This document shows, one piece after another, positions 26,346 to 35,137 of a stretch of 64,000 nucleotides of DNA. The translations under genes and the position numbers were made by a program. The notes under the pieces are model-generated. The model worked only from the letters and a program-made list of their open reading frames with translations. It did not search any database and had not been told where the DNA came from. Source of the DNA: Sphingomonas sp. CL5.1. GTDB taxonomy: Bacteria; Pseudomonadota; Alphaproteobacteria; Sphingomonadales; Sphingomonadaceae. The DNA lies in the NCBI RefSeq assembly GCF_013344685.1, contig NZ_CP050137.1, forward strand, positions 3,527,001 through 3,591,000. Reading direction: 5' to 3'. How positions within the stretch are numbered: the stretch's first letter is position 1; the number at the start of each line of letters is the position of its first letter.

Positions 26346-27473
26346 GTTGCTCGGCGCTGGACGGTTAGCGAAGCGATCGCCGATCCATGCCACCGCCTCA
26401 CTGGCCGACCGCTTGCCGACGCTGACGTGATCGCCGCCCTCGATCGGCATGAATCGCACAGCCGCGCCGCGCCGGCATAAAGCGTCGACGAAGCCGCGCG
26501 TCACATCCGGCGCGACGATCGCGTCCTTCGATCCCTGCGCGATGAACAGCGGCACGGTCAGCCGCGCGGGATCGACCGAATTGCGCGCAATCAACGCCGC
26601 CCAACGCGGGGAAGCGGCGAGATCGACGTTGCGCAACTGCCCCGCCAGCCGCAGCATTCCGATCTTCGTCCTCAGCTTGAACCCGTCGAGCGTCACGCAA
26701 TTGCGCGCGAGGGCATGGATCAGCGAGGCGGTGTGCGGCTTCACCACCGTCATCAGCGGCAGGGCATAGACCTTTTCCCAACTGCTCGCGGTGTAGGCGG
26801 TCAGGAACGCGCGCACCGCCGCATTGGTGCCGCCGGTAAGATTCGCCTTGAGGTCGGTCGGCGGCGCGGCGGCGGCTACCCCGACCAGCTGCAACTCAGG
26901 GGCATAGGCCGCAGCCTCGGCCCCCGCCCACAGCGCCGAATAGCCGCCCAGCGACTCCCCGAACACGGCATAGCGCCGCCCGGCATGAGCCTGCGGCATC
27001 GCCCGCGCCGCGCGAACCGCGTCGATCACATTATGCGCGGCCGCTTTTCCGACCAGGAACGGGTGCGGGCCGGGGCTACCCAGTCCCTGATAGTCCGGGG
27101 CGACGACGACATAGCCCGCCGCGAGCAAGGCGTTCAGGCCGGCGATCTGGTCATACAGGCCCGGCTTGTCGGACAGGCCGCAAGTCTCCGCGACGCCCGA
27201 CGCGCCATGCGCCCAGACGACGACATCGCGCGCGCCTGCCCGCGCCGGACCACGCGGCACGATCACCGCGCCGGTGACGATGACCGGCTTCCCGTTCTGA
27301 TCGGACGAGCGATAGCGGATGCGATGTGCCGATGCCCCGGACGGCGCGCCGCCAAGCGCGGTCGTGGCGACCACCGCACCCTTGGCGTTGGGCTGCGCCT
27401 GTGCGGGTAACGGTGCCAGCATCATCGGCGCGGTCGCAAGCGCGCAGGTTACAGCGCGGAAAAAGGAGATCAT
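26331..27473 (-). CDS. Secreted alpha/beta hydrolase (lipase-like)
   Basis: A 380-residue hydrolase with a cleavable signal peptide (residues 1-26, ending AQA). The fold resembles secretory lipases/esterases: VVWAHGASGVAETC, VVAPDYQGLGSPG, nucleophile FGESLGGYSAL, acid in QGSKDAIVAP and base in EGGDHVSVGK. RBS GGAGAGG precedes ATG 27473. It is monocistronic, ending in the integrase relic. Substrate unknown; an ester or lactone outside the cytoplasm is likely. Confidence 0.85.
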   Translation of the reverse strand: MISFFRAVTCALATAPMMLAPLPAQAQPNAKGAVVATTALGGAPSGASAHRIRYRSSDQNGKPVIVTGAVIVPRGPARAGARDVVVWAHGASGVAETCGLSDKPGLYDQIAGLNALLAAGYVVVAPDYQGLGSPGPHPFLVGKAAAHNVIDAVRAARAMPQAHAGRRYAVFGESLGGYSALWAGAEAAAYAPELQLVGVAAAAPPTDLKANLTGGTNAAVRAFLTAYTASSWEKVYALPLMTVVKPHTASLIHALARNCVTLDGFKLRTKIGMLRLAGQLRNVDLAASPRWAALIARNSVDPARLTVPLFIAQGSKDAIVAPDVTRGFVDALCRRGAAVRFMPIEGGDHVSVGKRSASEAVAWIGDRFANRPAPSNCGGG

Positions 27474-27729
27474 GGGCCTCTCCTGCCATCATCCGCCGAC
27501 AGGATCGCATAGCGCCGCCGGATTGCAAGGCAACGACCGCTCGCGGGAGCGCGCTGATGGCGACGAAGGCTGGCCCTGTGTCGTGAAACGCTCCATCTCG
27601 GCATCAGTTGGCACAAACGCGAGTCGAGAATAGCGGCAGCAAGCAAGCAGAGTGCTGGATAGATCGCCCATTGAAGGGGCATCCTGCTTGAAAAGACCGG
27701 TGTGGCATTAAACCGTGCCTACGGGCTTT

Positions 27730-29124
27730 TCACACATCGCCCTCGACTTCACTGCGGGGAAGCGTGAGGACCACCAGCAAGCCACCACCTTCGGCTTCGC
27801 GCATTTCCACTGTCGCACCATATAACGCCGCAATTTCCGAGACGATCGAGAGGCCGAAGCCGTGACCATCTCCTCGCTCGTCGAGCCGCGTGCCAGGCTG
27901 CGTTGCCCGTAATCGCTCATGCTCCGCTATGCCCGGGCCATCGTCCGCGATCCCGATCGCCACTCGCCGCGTGCCGTCGATACCTGGTCTGGCGAACAGC
28001 GAGACACGCGATGTCGCATGTCGGGCTGCATTGTCGAGAAGATTGCCGATCAGTTCGTCCAGGTCTTGAGGATCAACCGCGACGGCCGGATTTCCCGGAA
28101 TATCCGTCACGATTTCCAGTTCCCGATCCGCGTGGATCCCGCGAATTGCAGTCACAAGGTCGTCGATCGCGGGTGCCAACGGCGTGGAGATACGGCGATT
28201 TACGGCCTGGGATCGGGCGCGGGCCAGATGGTGGCGGATCGTCGTGTCGATCCTTGAAACCTGTGCCGCAAGTTCGGGAAAATCGATAAGCTGAATCGCG
28301 AGCGCGGAGACCGGCGTCTTGAGCGAATGTGCGAGATTGGCTGCGGACTGCCTCGCAGCGGCAAGCGCCGCGCGATTTTCCTCGGCGAGCTGGTTGAGTT
28401 CGATGGCGAGTGGGCGAAGCTCGGTCGGCTGGCCCTCATCGACACGGCTTCTGCCGCCCGACCGGATCGCCGCGACCTGATCGCGCAATTGCCGCACCGG
28501 GCGAAGCCCGACCCGCAGTTGCAAGAGCGCGGCTGCACCCAACACCACGCCTAGTACGAGAAGCGTCAGCAGCAAAGGCATGAGCGCTTCGCGGATCGGC
28601 CGGCTTACGACGGCGCGGGGCGCCGCGGCCGTCAACGTCACGGGACCCCGCCGGGTCTCGATCGTCAGTTCCCGCGCATGCACTCGAACGCCATCTTCGC
28701 TTATCCCTTCGAGCGGCTGGAGTCGTTCGTCATCCACTGCCGGCGGCCGCGGACCACCTGCCCCCGCACTGTCCAGCGGCGCCGGTGGACGTGGTGGTCC
28801 TGGGTCAAGGCGCGGAAAGTCGCTGGATTGCAGTGTCTGGCCGGGCGCGACGATGCGCCATCGCCAGCCGCCAGCTCCTTCCAGCGCCCCCAGGTTCTGC
28901 TGAAGACGCGTGCGATCGATACTACCGTCTGCGTCCACGGCGGAGGCCAGCAGGGACACCTCGGAATCGAGCCGGCGATCCAGGCCCTCGATCACGAAGC
29001 GCTCGAGCACGCCCGCGATCGCCCACCCCGCGACGAGCAACGCGATCAGGGTCGCGACCACGGAAAGCGCCAGCATCCGCGCATGCAGCGATCGAAAGAG
29101 CTGGCGCATGGTCAGGTCCGACAC
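27730..29124 (-). CDS. Sensor histidine kinase (PhoQ/QseC-like)
   Basis: A 464-residue membrane sensor kinase. A first helix lies at about residues 18-40, a proline-rich periplasmic loop follows, and a second helix at about 182-205. Then come HAMP, the H-box NLAHSLKTPVSAL, the N-box GNLLDNAARH, and ATP-lid motifs ADDGPGI and GHGFGLSI. It pairs with the response regulator whose stop it overlaps. The start may be GTG 29124 or ATG 29109; neither has a strong ribosome site. The proline-rich loop is unusual and echoes the divergent gene's proline tail. Confidence 0.9.
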   Translation of the reverse strand: MSDLTMRQLFRSLHARMLALSVVATLIALLVAGWAIAGVLERFVIEGLDRRLDSEVSLLASAVDADGSIDRTRLQQNLGALEGAGGWRWRIVAPGQTLQSSDFPRLDPGPPRPPAPLDSAGAGGPRPPAVDDERLQPLEGISEDGVRVHARELTIETRRGPVTLTAAAPRAVVSRPIREALMPLLLTLLVLGVVLGAAALLQLRVGLRPVRQLRDQVAAIRSGGRSRVDEGQPTELRPLAIELNQLAEENRAALAAARQSAANLAHSLKTPVSALAIQLIDFPELAAQVSRIDTTIRHHLARARSQAVNRRISTPLAPAIDDLVTAIRGIHADRELEIVTDIPGNPAVAVDPQDLDELIGNLLDNAARHATSRVSLFARPGIDGTRRVAIGIADDGPGIAEHERLRATQPGTRLDERGDGHGFGLSIVSEIAALYGATVEMREAEGGGLLVVLTLPRSEVEGDV

Positions 29125-29774
29125 GTCAGGCGGTAGCCGCGTCCGCGGATCGTCTCGATCAGTTGCGGACCGACCTTCTTGCGCAGGCGTCCCACGATCA
29201 CTTCGAGACTATTGGAATCGACGTCGGCATCGCCCTCATAGACGCGCTCGAGCAGCTCCAGTCGCTCGATCACGACGTCCCTGCGCAGCATCAGCTGCGA
29301 CAGGACGCGCCATTCGAATGCGGTGAGCCTGAGCGGCAGGCCGGCGAGTTCGAACTGGCCGGTCTGCGTATCGAAAGTCAAAGGACCGCAATCCAGAAGC
29401 GGCTGGGCATGCCCGGCCGCGCGGCGGATGAGCGCGCGCAGGCGCATGACCAGTTCTTCTACGCGAAACGGCTTGACGAGATAATCGTCAGCGCCTGCCT
29501 TGAAGCCCGCGACCTTGTCCGACCACCCCGCGCGCGCGGTCAGGATCAGCACGGGCAAAGGGCGTTCGGCGGCGCGCCAGGCCTTCAGGACCGAGACGCC
29601 ATCGAGACCGGGAAGACCCAGATCGAGGATGGCGGCATCATAATGCTCGGTCTCGCCACCATGGGCGGCATCGATACCATCAGCGACCAGATCGACGGCG
29701 AAATTCTCACCGCGCAAGGCATGCGCGATGGCGGGGCCGAGGTCGCGATCGTCTTCGACAAGGAGAATACGCAT
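29112..29774 (-). CDS. OmpR/PhoP-family response regulator
   Basis: A 220-residue regulator with a receiver domain (MRILLVEDDRDLG, phosphorylated Asp in DAAILDLGLPG, Lys in DYLVKPF) and a C-terminal winged helix (SNSLEVIVGRLRKK, IETIRGRGYRL). It is cotranscribed with the kinase. A symmetrical site in the 112-bp gap to the divergent proline-rich gene is a likely binding site, so it may control both itself and that gene. Confidence 0.92.
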   Translation of the reverse strand: MRILLVEDDRDLGPAIAHALRGENFAVDLVADGIDAAHGGETEHYDAAILDLGLPGLDGVSVLKAWRAAERPLPVLILTARAGWSDKVAGFKAGADDYLVKPFRVEELVMRLRALIRRAAGHAQPLLDCGPLTFDTQTGQFELAGLPLRLTAFEWRVLSQLMLRRDVVIERLELLERVYEGDADVDSNSLEVIVGRLRKKVGPQLIETIRGRGYRLTCRT

Positions 29775-29807
29775 CGGCCATCCCTAGATAAGGGGCTTAA
29801 ACCGAAA

Positions 29808-29825
29808 CTGAACGGGCAGGTTCAG
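29808..29825. promoter_or_regulatory. CTGAAC-N6-GTTCAG palindrome
   Basis: CTGAAC (29808-29813) and GTTCAG (29820-29825) form a perfect inverted repeat with a 6-bp spacer, midway between the response-regulator gene and the proline-rich gene. It is the obvious candidate operator for the two-component system. Confidence 0.5.
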
Positions 29826-29886
29826 TCTGGGTGGTGCCTCGCTTCTCTAGGATCGCTTCCATCGACTCAAGACGAGAGGAAGCGAG

Positions 29887-30480
29887 ATGAGTATGAATTG
29901 GATTCCCCATGTCAGCCGTGGGCAGCGGATCGGCCTCGGCGCCGGAGCACTGCTGGTGCTGGGCGCGGCGGGCGGCGCCGGTGCGATGGCGCTGACGCGG
30001 CCCTCCATCGAGATGGCGCCGACCGTGCCGACAGCGATCGCGAGGCTCGCCGACGCTCGGGGTGTGGTGTCGGTGCGCGGTCGCGTCACCGAAATCTATG
30101 GCGACCGCTTCATTGTCCAGGATGCCACCGGCCGCGCGCTGGTCGATGCCGGCCCCGCAGCCGCCAGTTCGCTCCACCCGGCCGATCCGATCGTGGTCCA
30201 GGGGCGATTCGACGATGGCCAGCTTCACGCCCGCTATCTGGTCGACGCCTCGGGCGGCGTGCAGGACGTCGCCCCTCCACCGCCGCCGGGAGCCGGCGCG
30301 CCCCCGCCCCCGCCGCCGCCGCCGGGCGGACCCGGTGCTCCGCCGCCGCCCCCGCCGCCGCCAACGGGAGCCGGTGCGCCACCGCCACCGCCACCGCCTG
30401 GGAGTACGACACCAGCGCCGGCTCAAGCGCCCGCCGTCCCTGCCGGGCAGCCCCCGGCTCAGGTGCCTGCACGCGGTTGA
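29887..30480 (+). CDS. Proline-rich exported/anchored OB-fold-like protein
   Basis: A 197-residue protein with an N-terminal hydrophobic helix (about residues 14-35), a small beta-rich domain (VVSVRGRVTEIYGDRFIVQD, PIVVQGRFDDGQLHARYLV) that looks like the OB-fold of DUF5666/YgiW-type proteins, and a C-terminal proline tract from about residue 131 with four runs of 5-8 prolines separated by GAGA/GGPGA spacers. RBS GAGGAAGCGAG precedes ATG 29887. It is divergent from the two-component system and probably its target. Confidence 0.75.
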   Translation: MSMNWIPHVSRGQRIGLGAGALLVLGAAGGAGAMALTRPSIEMAPTVPTAIARLADARGVVSVRGRVTEIYGDRFIVQDATGRALVDAGPAAASSLHPADPIVVQGRFDDGQLHARYLVDASGGVQDVAPPPPPGAGAPPPPPPPPGGPGAPPPPPPPPTGAGAPPPPPPPGSTTPAPAQAPAVPAGQPPAQVPARG

Positions 30481-30548
30481 GAGACGGGAGAGGCGGGCAT
30501 CACCCGCCTCTCACCCGTCTGGTTCATTTCGTTGAAGCTGAATCGGAC

Positions 30549-30958
30549 AGTTCAACGCGGACTGCCTCGAACGCAATTTCTTCGTCGGACAGCTTGTCGG
30601 CCTGTTCGGGTTCGAGGCAGCGCGCCAGATCGCCTCGGGCAAGCTTGGGGCGATCCCGCCGCCGCCGATCCTCGGCCCGCGGCAGCTCGAATGCACCCTG
30701 CTCGCGGGACGCGGCCTCAAGGACCTCGCCATCGCGGGCGAACTCGGCCTGAGCTACAAGACCGTCACCCACTATCTCGCCGACGCGCGCAAACGCTACC
30801 GCGTCCCCAATCGCGAACAACTCATCATCCGCGCCGTGGTCGATGGCGCGCTTCACCCAGCTCGACACCGGTCTATGAGGAAATATTCCCGTATCGAGCG
30901 AATCCCGCCCGCCTGCTCCCTTCGGATGCACACGCATCCAGCAGGAGAGGGAGCATGA
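30549..30958 (+). pseudogene. LuxR-family regulator, 5'-truncated
   Basis: An open frame without a start gives the C-terminal part of a LuxR-type quorum regulator: CLERNFFVGQLVGLFGFEAA, then the helix-turn-helix with GPRQLECTLLAGRGLKDLAI and ELGLSYKTVTHYLADARKRY. The autoinducer-binding domain is missing; in-frame stops lie just upstream. Its TGA overlaps the ATG of the luxI relic (ATGA), the normal arrangement of a luxR-luxI pair. Confidence 0.6.
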
Positions 30959-31264
30959 TCCGTATCATCAACGGCCGCGACTACCGGACGCACGCACGCG
31001 CGCTCGCATCGATGTTCGAGGACCGCAAATTACTGTTCGTCGACCTGCTCGGGTGGGACGTGCCGGTCGTCGAGGATCGCTACGAGATCGACGCCTACGA
31101 CAACCCCGCGGCGACCTATATCGCGGATGGTTTCCATCAAGGCTCGATGCGGCTGTTGCCCTCGTCGCAGCCGCACCTTCTCGACACCTTGTTCGCCGAC
31201 CTCCGCGCCCACGGCGTTCCGCGTGGGGACGACATATTCGAGATCACGCGGCTGTGCCTGCCGA
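30955..31264 (+). pseudogene. Acyl-homoserine-lactone synthase (LuxI), 3'-truncated
   Basis: The first about 103 codons of a LuxI-type synthase: FEDRKLLFVDLLGWDVPV and DAYDNPAATYIAD are the conserved substrate-site segments, then GSMRLLPSSQPHLLD and FEITRLCLPTR. At that point the frame passes directly into a dimethylformamidase-like fragment, so the C-terminal half is lost. A good RBS (AGGAGAGGGAGC) remains, so a truncated peptide may still be made. Confidence 0.7.
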
Positions 31265-31665
31265 CCCGCGCGTCTATGAAGGGGCGTTCAACCGGGATGC
31301 GCTGACTTGCGTGCGCGACAGGCTCGGCGCCCCCGGCAGGCGGCTGCTAACGCACTGGCAATTCGGCGCCGTGCCGTTCGGCGCCCATGTTCCGGAAGCG
31401 GTCGGGGGCCGCGAAGCCGTCATCGTCAATCATCCCACGCGCGGGATAACCGGCCCCATTGGGACGGTCGCGCGCAGCATTTTCGCGACGCCCCGGACCA
31501 CTACGACGCGATCCATTTCCACTACGACGATCTCGAGGACGCGAGCTGGGAACCGACTTCAATTGGCGCATCCCGGCCGATCTGCCGAGCGGCGTCTATG
31601 CCGCCCGGCTCAGGCCTTCCCGTCGCTCGCCAGAGCGAGCCGCAGATCACGCCATCCTGTAATTC
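31264..31665 (+). pseudogene. N,N-dimethylformamidase large-subunit-like fragment
   Basis: Three successive frames give a continuous match to the C-terminal region of DMFase beta-subunit-like proteins: RLLTHWQFGAVPFGAHVPEA, then DAIHFHYDDLEDASWE, then WRIPADLPSGVYAARLR. Two frameshifts (near 31480 and 31545) break it and the remainder is missing. It is fused to the luxI relic at about 31264, so a deletion or recombination joined two unrelated genes. Confidence 0.5.
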
Positions 31666-31788
31666 TGTTCCCTCGTCATCAAGGCCCAAATGATCAATCC
31701 GCCTGGCCGGGACCGCATGGAAAGCGGCCTAAGATGAAATAGCACAACTGCTGTTCACCCAGCTATCATCGCCGGTCTTATCGATTTC

Positions 31789-32373
31789 ATGATCGGCGTA
31801 GCGGCTATGATAACATCTCTCTCAGGATCAATCCGGCGCGCCCTGCCCGGCGATGATCCCGCCCTCCGCGCGGATGCAGGCCCGCAGGCCGGCTACACCC
31901 GCTCCACGCTTCTTCGGATGATGATGATGGGAGGACTGGCGGCAGCCGGCGCGACAATGTCGGCGGCGCGCTCGTTCGCCGCCCGCCCCGCCGTGGCGCC
32001 TGTCGTCGATCTCGATATGCTGTACGACGCCTGGCAGAAGCGGTTCAATGACGCGGACATCGAGGCGATGGTCGATCTTTACATGCCGCGCGTCAGCTAC
32101 ATCAATCCGGACGGCAAGCTGCTCATCGGCAAGGCGGGCGTCCGCGCGGACTTCGAAGGCATGTTCGCGCTCAAGCCCCGGATCGATATCCATGACCGGA
32201 AGCATATCGTCTATGGAGATATCTCGCTGACCACCAATCATTGGACGCTTAAATTGGGGAAATCCGTCGACGGGAAATATGAACTGGCCGGTGGCGGCAT
32301 CGAGGTCGTTCAAAAGCAACCGGATGGCGGATGGCGATTCATCATCGATGACGCCTCGCGCTCGGCATCATGA
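31789..32373 (+). CDS. Exported SnoaL/NTF2-like protein
   Basis: A protein of about 194 residues (188 if ATG 31807 is used). The N-terminal 65 residues contain a hydrophobic stretch after basic residues (TRSTLLRMMMMGGLAAAGAT) that looks like an export signal. The rest is an NTF2-like alpha+beta cone: WQKRFNDADIEAMVDLYMP, GKAGVRADFEGMFALKP and a C-terminal WRFIIDDASR. Such proteins include DUF4440 members and small isomerases. No ribosome site clearly selects the start. Function unknown. Confidence 0.7.
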   Translation: MIGVAAMITSLSGSIRRALPGDDPALRADAGPQAGYTRSTLLRMMMMGGLAAAGATMSAARSFAARPAVAPVVDLDMLYDAWQKRFNDADIEAMVDLYMPRVSYINPDGKLLIGKAGVRADFEGMFALKPRIDIHDRKHIVYGDISLTTNHWTLKLGKSVDGKYELAGGGIEVVQKQPDGGWRFIIDDASRSAS

Positions 32374-32593
32374 CGAAGCGTCCGGTATCGCGAGCATCTG
32401 ATCGCGATCCCGGTCCATCGGGACGAATATGACGACAATATCGGCCGCCCGCCCCGAAAACGCGGCGGCAGCCGATCCTTTCGGCAAAATGCCTGGCCGC
32501 GCCGCGAACACCCTGGCCCGGTCGCGGTATCAAAGTCCGATTGGAATAAACGCCCGCCATGCCCGAATGCATCGGATCACATCGGCCAGCTAA

Positions 32594-33349
32594 TCAATAG
32601 CGACCGCTCAGCAGCGCGCCGGCGTCCGGAACCCGGCGTTCCAGCCCCAGACGGTCGAGCATCTGGTGCGTCGTGCAGACCGCCGCCGAAACCACCGGAA
32701 TGCCGATGCTGTCCTCAAGGCGCTGGATGACCGGCAGGGAAGGCATCTGGACGCACGCCGAGGCGACGAAGACATCGATCCCGGTTCGATCCACCGATTT
32801 ATAAATCTCGAGCAGACGCTGCGGATCGTGGCGGCCGACCTCCAGATTGTCCGGTATCTCGAGCGCCGTGAAATCGCGCACCGTTATGCCCTCGTTCTCG
32901 ATGTAATCGACGACGAGCCGGGTCAGGGGCTTCATATATGGGCAAATGACCGAGACGGTCCTGGCTCCCATGCGCTTCAGCCCGTCGACGAGCGCGCCCG
33001 CGCTGGTTACGACGGGAGCGGGAGCACCGTTGTCGACCGTCCGCGCGTGCAGCCGCTTCTCGGACTCGCGATGATATCCCGGCCCCATGCTCATGATGGC
33101 CACCAGACATGCATATCCCAGCACATCGACCCGTGCGTCGGAAAGCTCGACAGCGCAGCGATCGCTATCGCGATCCATCGCCTCCAATTCCTCCTTCACC
33201 ACTTTTTTCATGCGCATCCGGCTGGAGTGAAAGGTGAAGCGATCGGGCAATACGGCTTCCCGCGCGCGCAGCATCGCGGGAATCTCGGTTTCCATGGTCG
33301 TGTTCGAAGAAGGGACAATCTGTCCGATGCGATAAGTACGCGCGCTCAT
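32594..33349 (-). CDS. Maleate cis-trans isomerase-like (Asp/Glu racemase family)
   Basis: A 251-residue enzyme close to maleate isomerase (MaiA/NicE), which converts maleate to fumarate. Both catalytic cysteines are present: C81 in GYACLVAIMSMGP and C199 in ASACVQMPSLP, matching the spacing (118 residues) of the known enzyme. PSSNTTMETEIP at the N-terminus binds the carboxylate. Start ATG 33349 has a GGAG site. It is the second gene of an operon with the nitrilase. Arylmalonate decarboxylase relatives lack one of the cysteines, which makes isomerase the better call. Confidence 0.85.
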   Translation of the reverse strand: MSARTYRIGQIVPSSNTTMETEIPAMLRAREAVLPDRFTFHSSRMRMKKVVKEELEAMDRDSDRCAVELSDARVDVLGYACLVAIMSMGPGYHRESEKRLHARTVDNGAPAPVVTSAGALVDGLKRMGARTVSVICPYMKPLTRLVVDYIENEGITVRDFTALEIPDNLEVGRHDPQRLLEIYKSVDRTGIDVFVASACVQMPSLPVIQRLEDSIGIPVVSAAVCTTHQMLDRLGLERRVPDAGALLSGRY

Positions 33350-33389
33350 TGATATCTCCGGTCGAATATTCGCGGCGGAAGAAACAGGG

Positions 33390-34412
33390 TCAGGATCGTG
33401 AAGGGTCGCGGGCGGGCCCGCCCATGTCCGCATCGTCATCCACCGCCGGATCGGTTTCGATCCGGACCGGCTGGAGCGGCCGCGCGTTGACGCGCAGGTC
33501 GAAGACATCGAAGCGATTATAGTGGCCGATGATATCGTGCATCTGCTTGGGCTGGATGCAGCGGGCCAGGTCGATCTCCGCATAGACGATGCCTTCATCG
33601 TCGATCAGGGGCGCGCCGACCGTCCGGCCGTCCGGTCCGACAATGCCCGAAAACGCGCTGTTGCGGCGCTCGAGGCGCGCGCGCGCGTCGGGCACGAGCG
33701 TTTCCATCGCGCGGATGATTTCGTCCGACACGGTGGAGCAGGATACGATCGTGAACAGCTTGCCTTCAAAGCAATGCGCCGCGGCGCGCACCCTGATCGC
33801 GTCGGCCATATCATAGTCCGGGGGCGCGACGGGGAGCGCGATATAGCTCGCCACATGCACCAGCTCGCCCTGCGCGAGAAGCGCGAAGCGCGCCAGCGTG
33901 TTGGTGTTTTCGCCGCATGCCAGACCGCCAAGCGGCCCGAGCGGCGTGTCATAGACCTTCAGCGTGGATCCGTCGCCCTGCGCCCAGGTCATCTTCTCGG
34001 CCCAGGTCGGCACCAGCTTGCGGTGCTTGCCCAATATCTGTCCGTCAGGCCCGATGAACACGAGCGTATTGTAGAGCGTGCCGAACGACACCGGGCTGCG
34101 CTCGTTCACCCCGATCACGACATGCACCCCCGCTTCCCTCGCGGCGGCGCACACCACATCGATTTCGGGGCCGGGCACGAGGATGGAGGCGCGGATCAAT
34201 TTCTCGAACCACGGGCTGGCGGCGATGGGGTCGGTGATCCAGCTCCAATAGGGATAGCCGGCCACGAACACTTCGGGGAACGCCACCAGCCCGGCGCCAT
34301 TCCCCGCCGCCTCGCGAATGAGCGACGCCGCCTTGTCGACGGTGGCAACGGGATCGAGGAAGGCCGGAGCCGCCTGCACGGCCGCGGCCTTGAAACGAGG
34401 CATGGTCAGCAT
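33390..34412 (-). CDS. Nitrilase
   Basis: A 340-residue nitrilase (branch 1 of the C-N hydrolase superfamily), converting R-CN to R-COOH plus ammonia. The catalytic triad is visible: E47 (VAFPEVF), K132 (GKHRKLVPTW) and C166 (LGGLACGENTNTLAR). The CGENTNTLAR box is typical of aromatic/arylacetonitrilases rather than cyanide hydratases. ATG 34412 follows GGAGGATC. The start region has a shared 18-bp pseudo-palindrome 58 bp upstream, and maleate isomerase follows 40 bp downstream. Confidence 0.9.
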   Translation of the reverse strand: MLTMPRFKAAAVQAAPAFLDPVATVDKAASLIREAAGNGAGLVAFPEVFVAGYPYWSWITDPIAASPWFEKLIRASILVPGPEIDVVCAAAREAGVHVVIGVNERSPVSFGTLYNTLVFIGPDGQILGKHRKLVPTWAEKMTWAQGDGSTLKVYDTPLGPLGGLACGENTNTLARFALLAQGELVHVASYIALPVAPPDYDMADAIRVRAAAHCFEGKLFTIVSCSTVSDEIIRAMETLVPDARARLERRNSAFSGIVGPDGRTVGAPLIDDEGIVYAEIDLARCIQPKQMHDIIGHYNRFDVFDLRVNARPLQPVRIETDPAVDDDADMGGPARDPSRS

Positions 34413-34469
34413 TTCGGGCGATCCTCCAGACCCGTTCTCCTTGCCCCAGATCCACCGGACCTGACAAGA

Positions 34470-34487
34470 TATTTTAGGCATATAATA
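34470..34487. promoter_or_regulatory. 18-bp pseudo-palindrome, copy 1
   Basis: TATTTTAGGCATATAATA lies upstream of the nitrilase gene. It differs at one base from the site before the gentisate-dioxygenase-like gene (52951-52968, read on the minus strand). MarR-type regulators bind such AT-rich 16-20 bp palindromes; two MarR genes lie at 49-49.9 kb. Confidence 0.6.
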
Positions 34488-34528
34488 AATTGGCACGAGA
34501 GAGCCGCGCTCGATCCGGCGAAAGGCGG

Positions 34529-35035
34529 TCAGGCGGGATGAAAGGTCAGCGCAACGCCGTTCATGCAATATCGCAAGCCGGTCGGCCTGGGTCCGTCGTG
34601 GAACACATGCCCCAGATGCCCACCGCATCGCCCGCAATGCACCTCGGTCCGCTCTTCCGGGAGACTCTTGTCCGCGCGCTCCGCTATCGCCCCCGGCAGA
34701 TGGTCATAGAAGCTCGGCCATCCGGTACCGCTGTCGAATTTCGTCGCGGAGGCGAAAAGCGGCAGATCGCAGCCCGCGCAGGAAAACACGCCCTTGCGAT
34801 GCTCCTTGTTGAGCGGACTGGAAAAGGGCGCCTCCGTCGCCGCCCGCCGCAACACCGCGTAAGCCCTGGGGCTGAGGCGTTTCCGCCATTCCGCGTCGGA
34901 CAGTTCCCAGCCCTTCGACGATAGCGCATTCGCGGGGATCGGCGATATCAGCGAGGCAAGGCATATCCCGCCAAGCCAGTTCAGGCCCGATATCGCGAAA
35001 TTGCGCCGGTTGAGCCAATCACGATTGAGGAGCAT
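34529..35035 (-). CDS. msrB: Peptide-methionine (R)-S-oxide reductase, exported
   Basis: A 168-residue MsrB with an N-terminal hydrophobic export signal preceded by NRRNF, possibly Tat-type. The zinc cysteines are C86/C89 and C134/C137 (CAGC, CGRC), the core is SGTGWPSF and GGHLGHVF, and the catalytic cysteine is C157 in RYCMNG (normally RYCINS). It repairs oxidised methionine R-epimers outside the cytoplasm. It is divergently transcribed from msrA across about 100 bp, and both carry signals, so both epimers are handled in the periplasm. Confidence 0.93.
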   Translation of the reverse strand: MLLNRDWLNRRNFAISGLNWLGGICLASLISPIPANALSSKGWELSDAEWRKRLSPRAYAVLRRAATEAPFSSPLNKEHRKGVFSCAGCDLPLFASATKFDSGTGWPSFYDHLPGAIAERADKSLPEERTEVHCGRCGGHLGHVFHDGPRPTGLRYCMNGVALTFHPA

Positions 35036-35137
35036 TTTCGAATCTCTTCCGAATAAGCTTCGGCCGCGGCTCGGGCGGGTGTAAACAATCGTCCACCCGA
35101 AAGTCTCGTGAAACGCAGGCATTATAGGAGATTCGAG

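Noticed and set aside
30285..30410. CCGCCG-type repeats that could look like a tandem or CRISPR-like array
   Set aside because: They simply encode the polyproline tail of the gene at 29887; units are irregular and in frame.
28785..30752. Plus-strand open frame of 655 codons
   Set aside because: Runs across the antisense of the kinase and regulator genes and through the proline-rich gene in another frame; no protein family signal.
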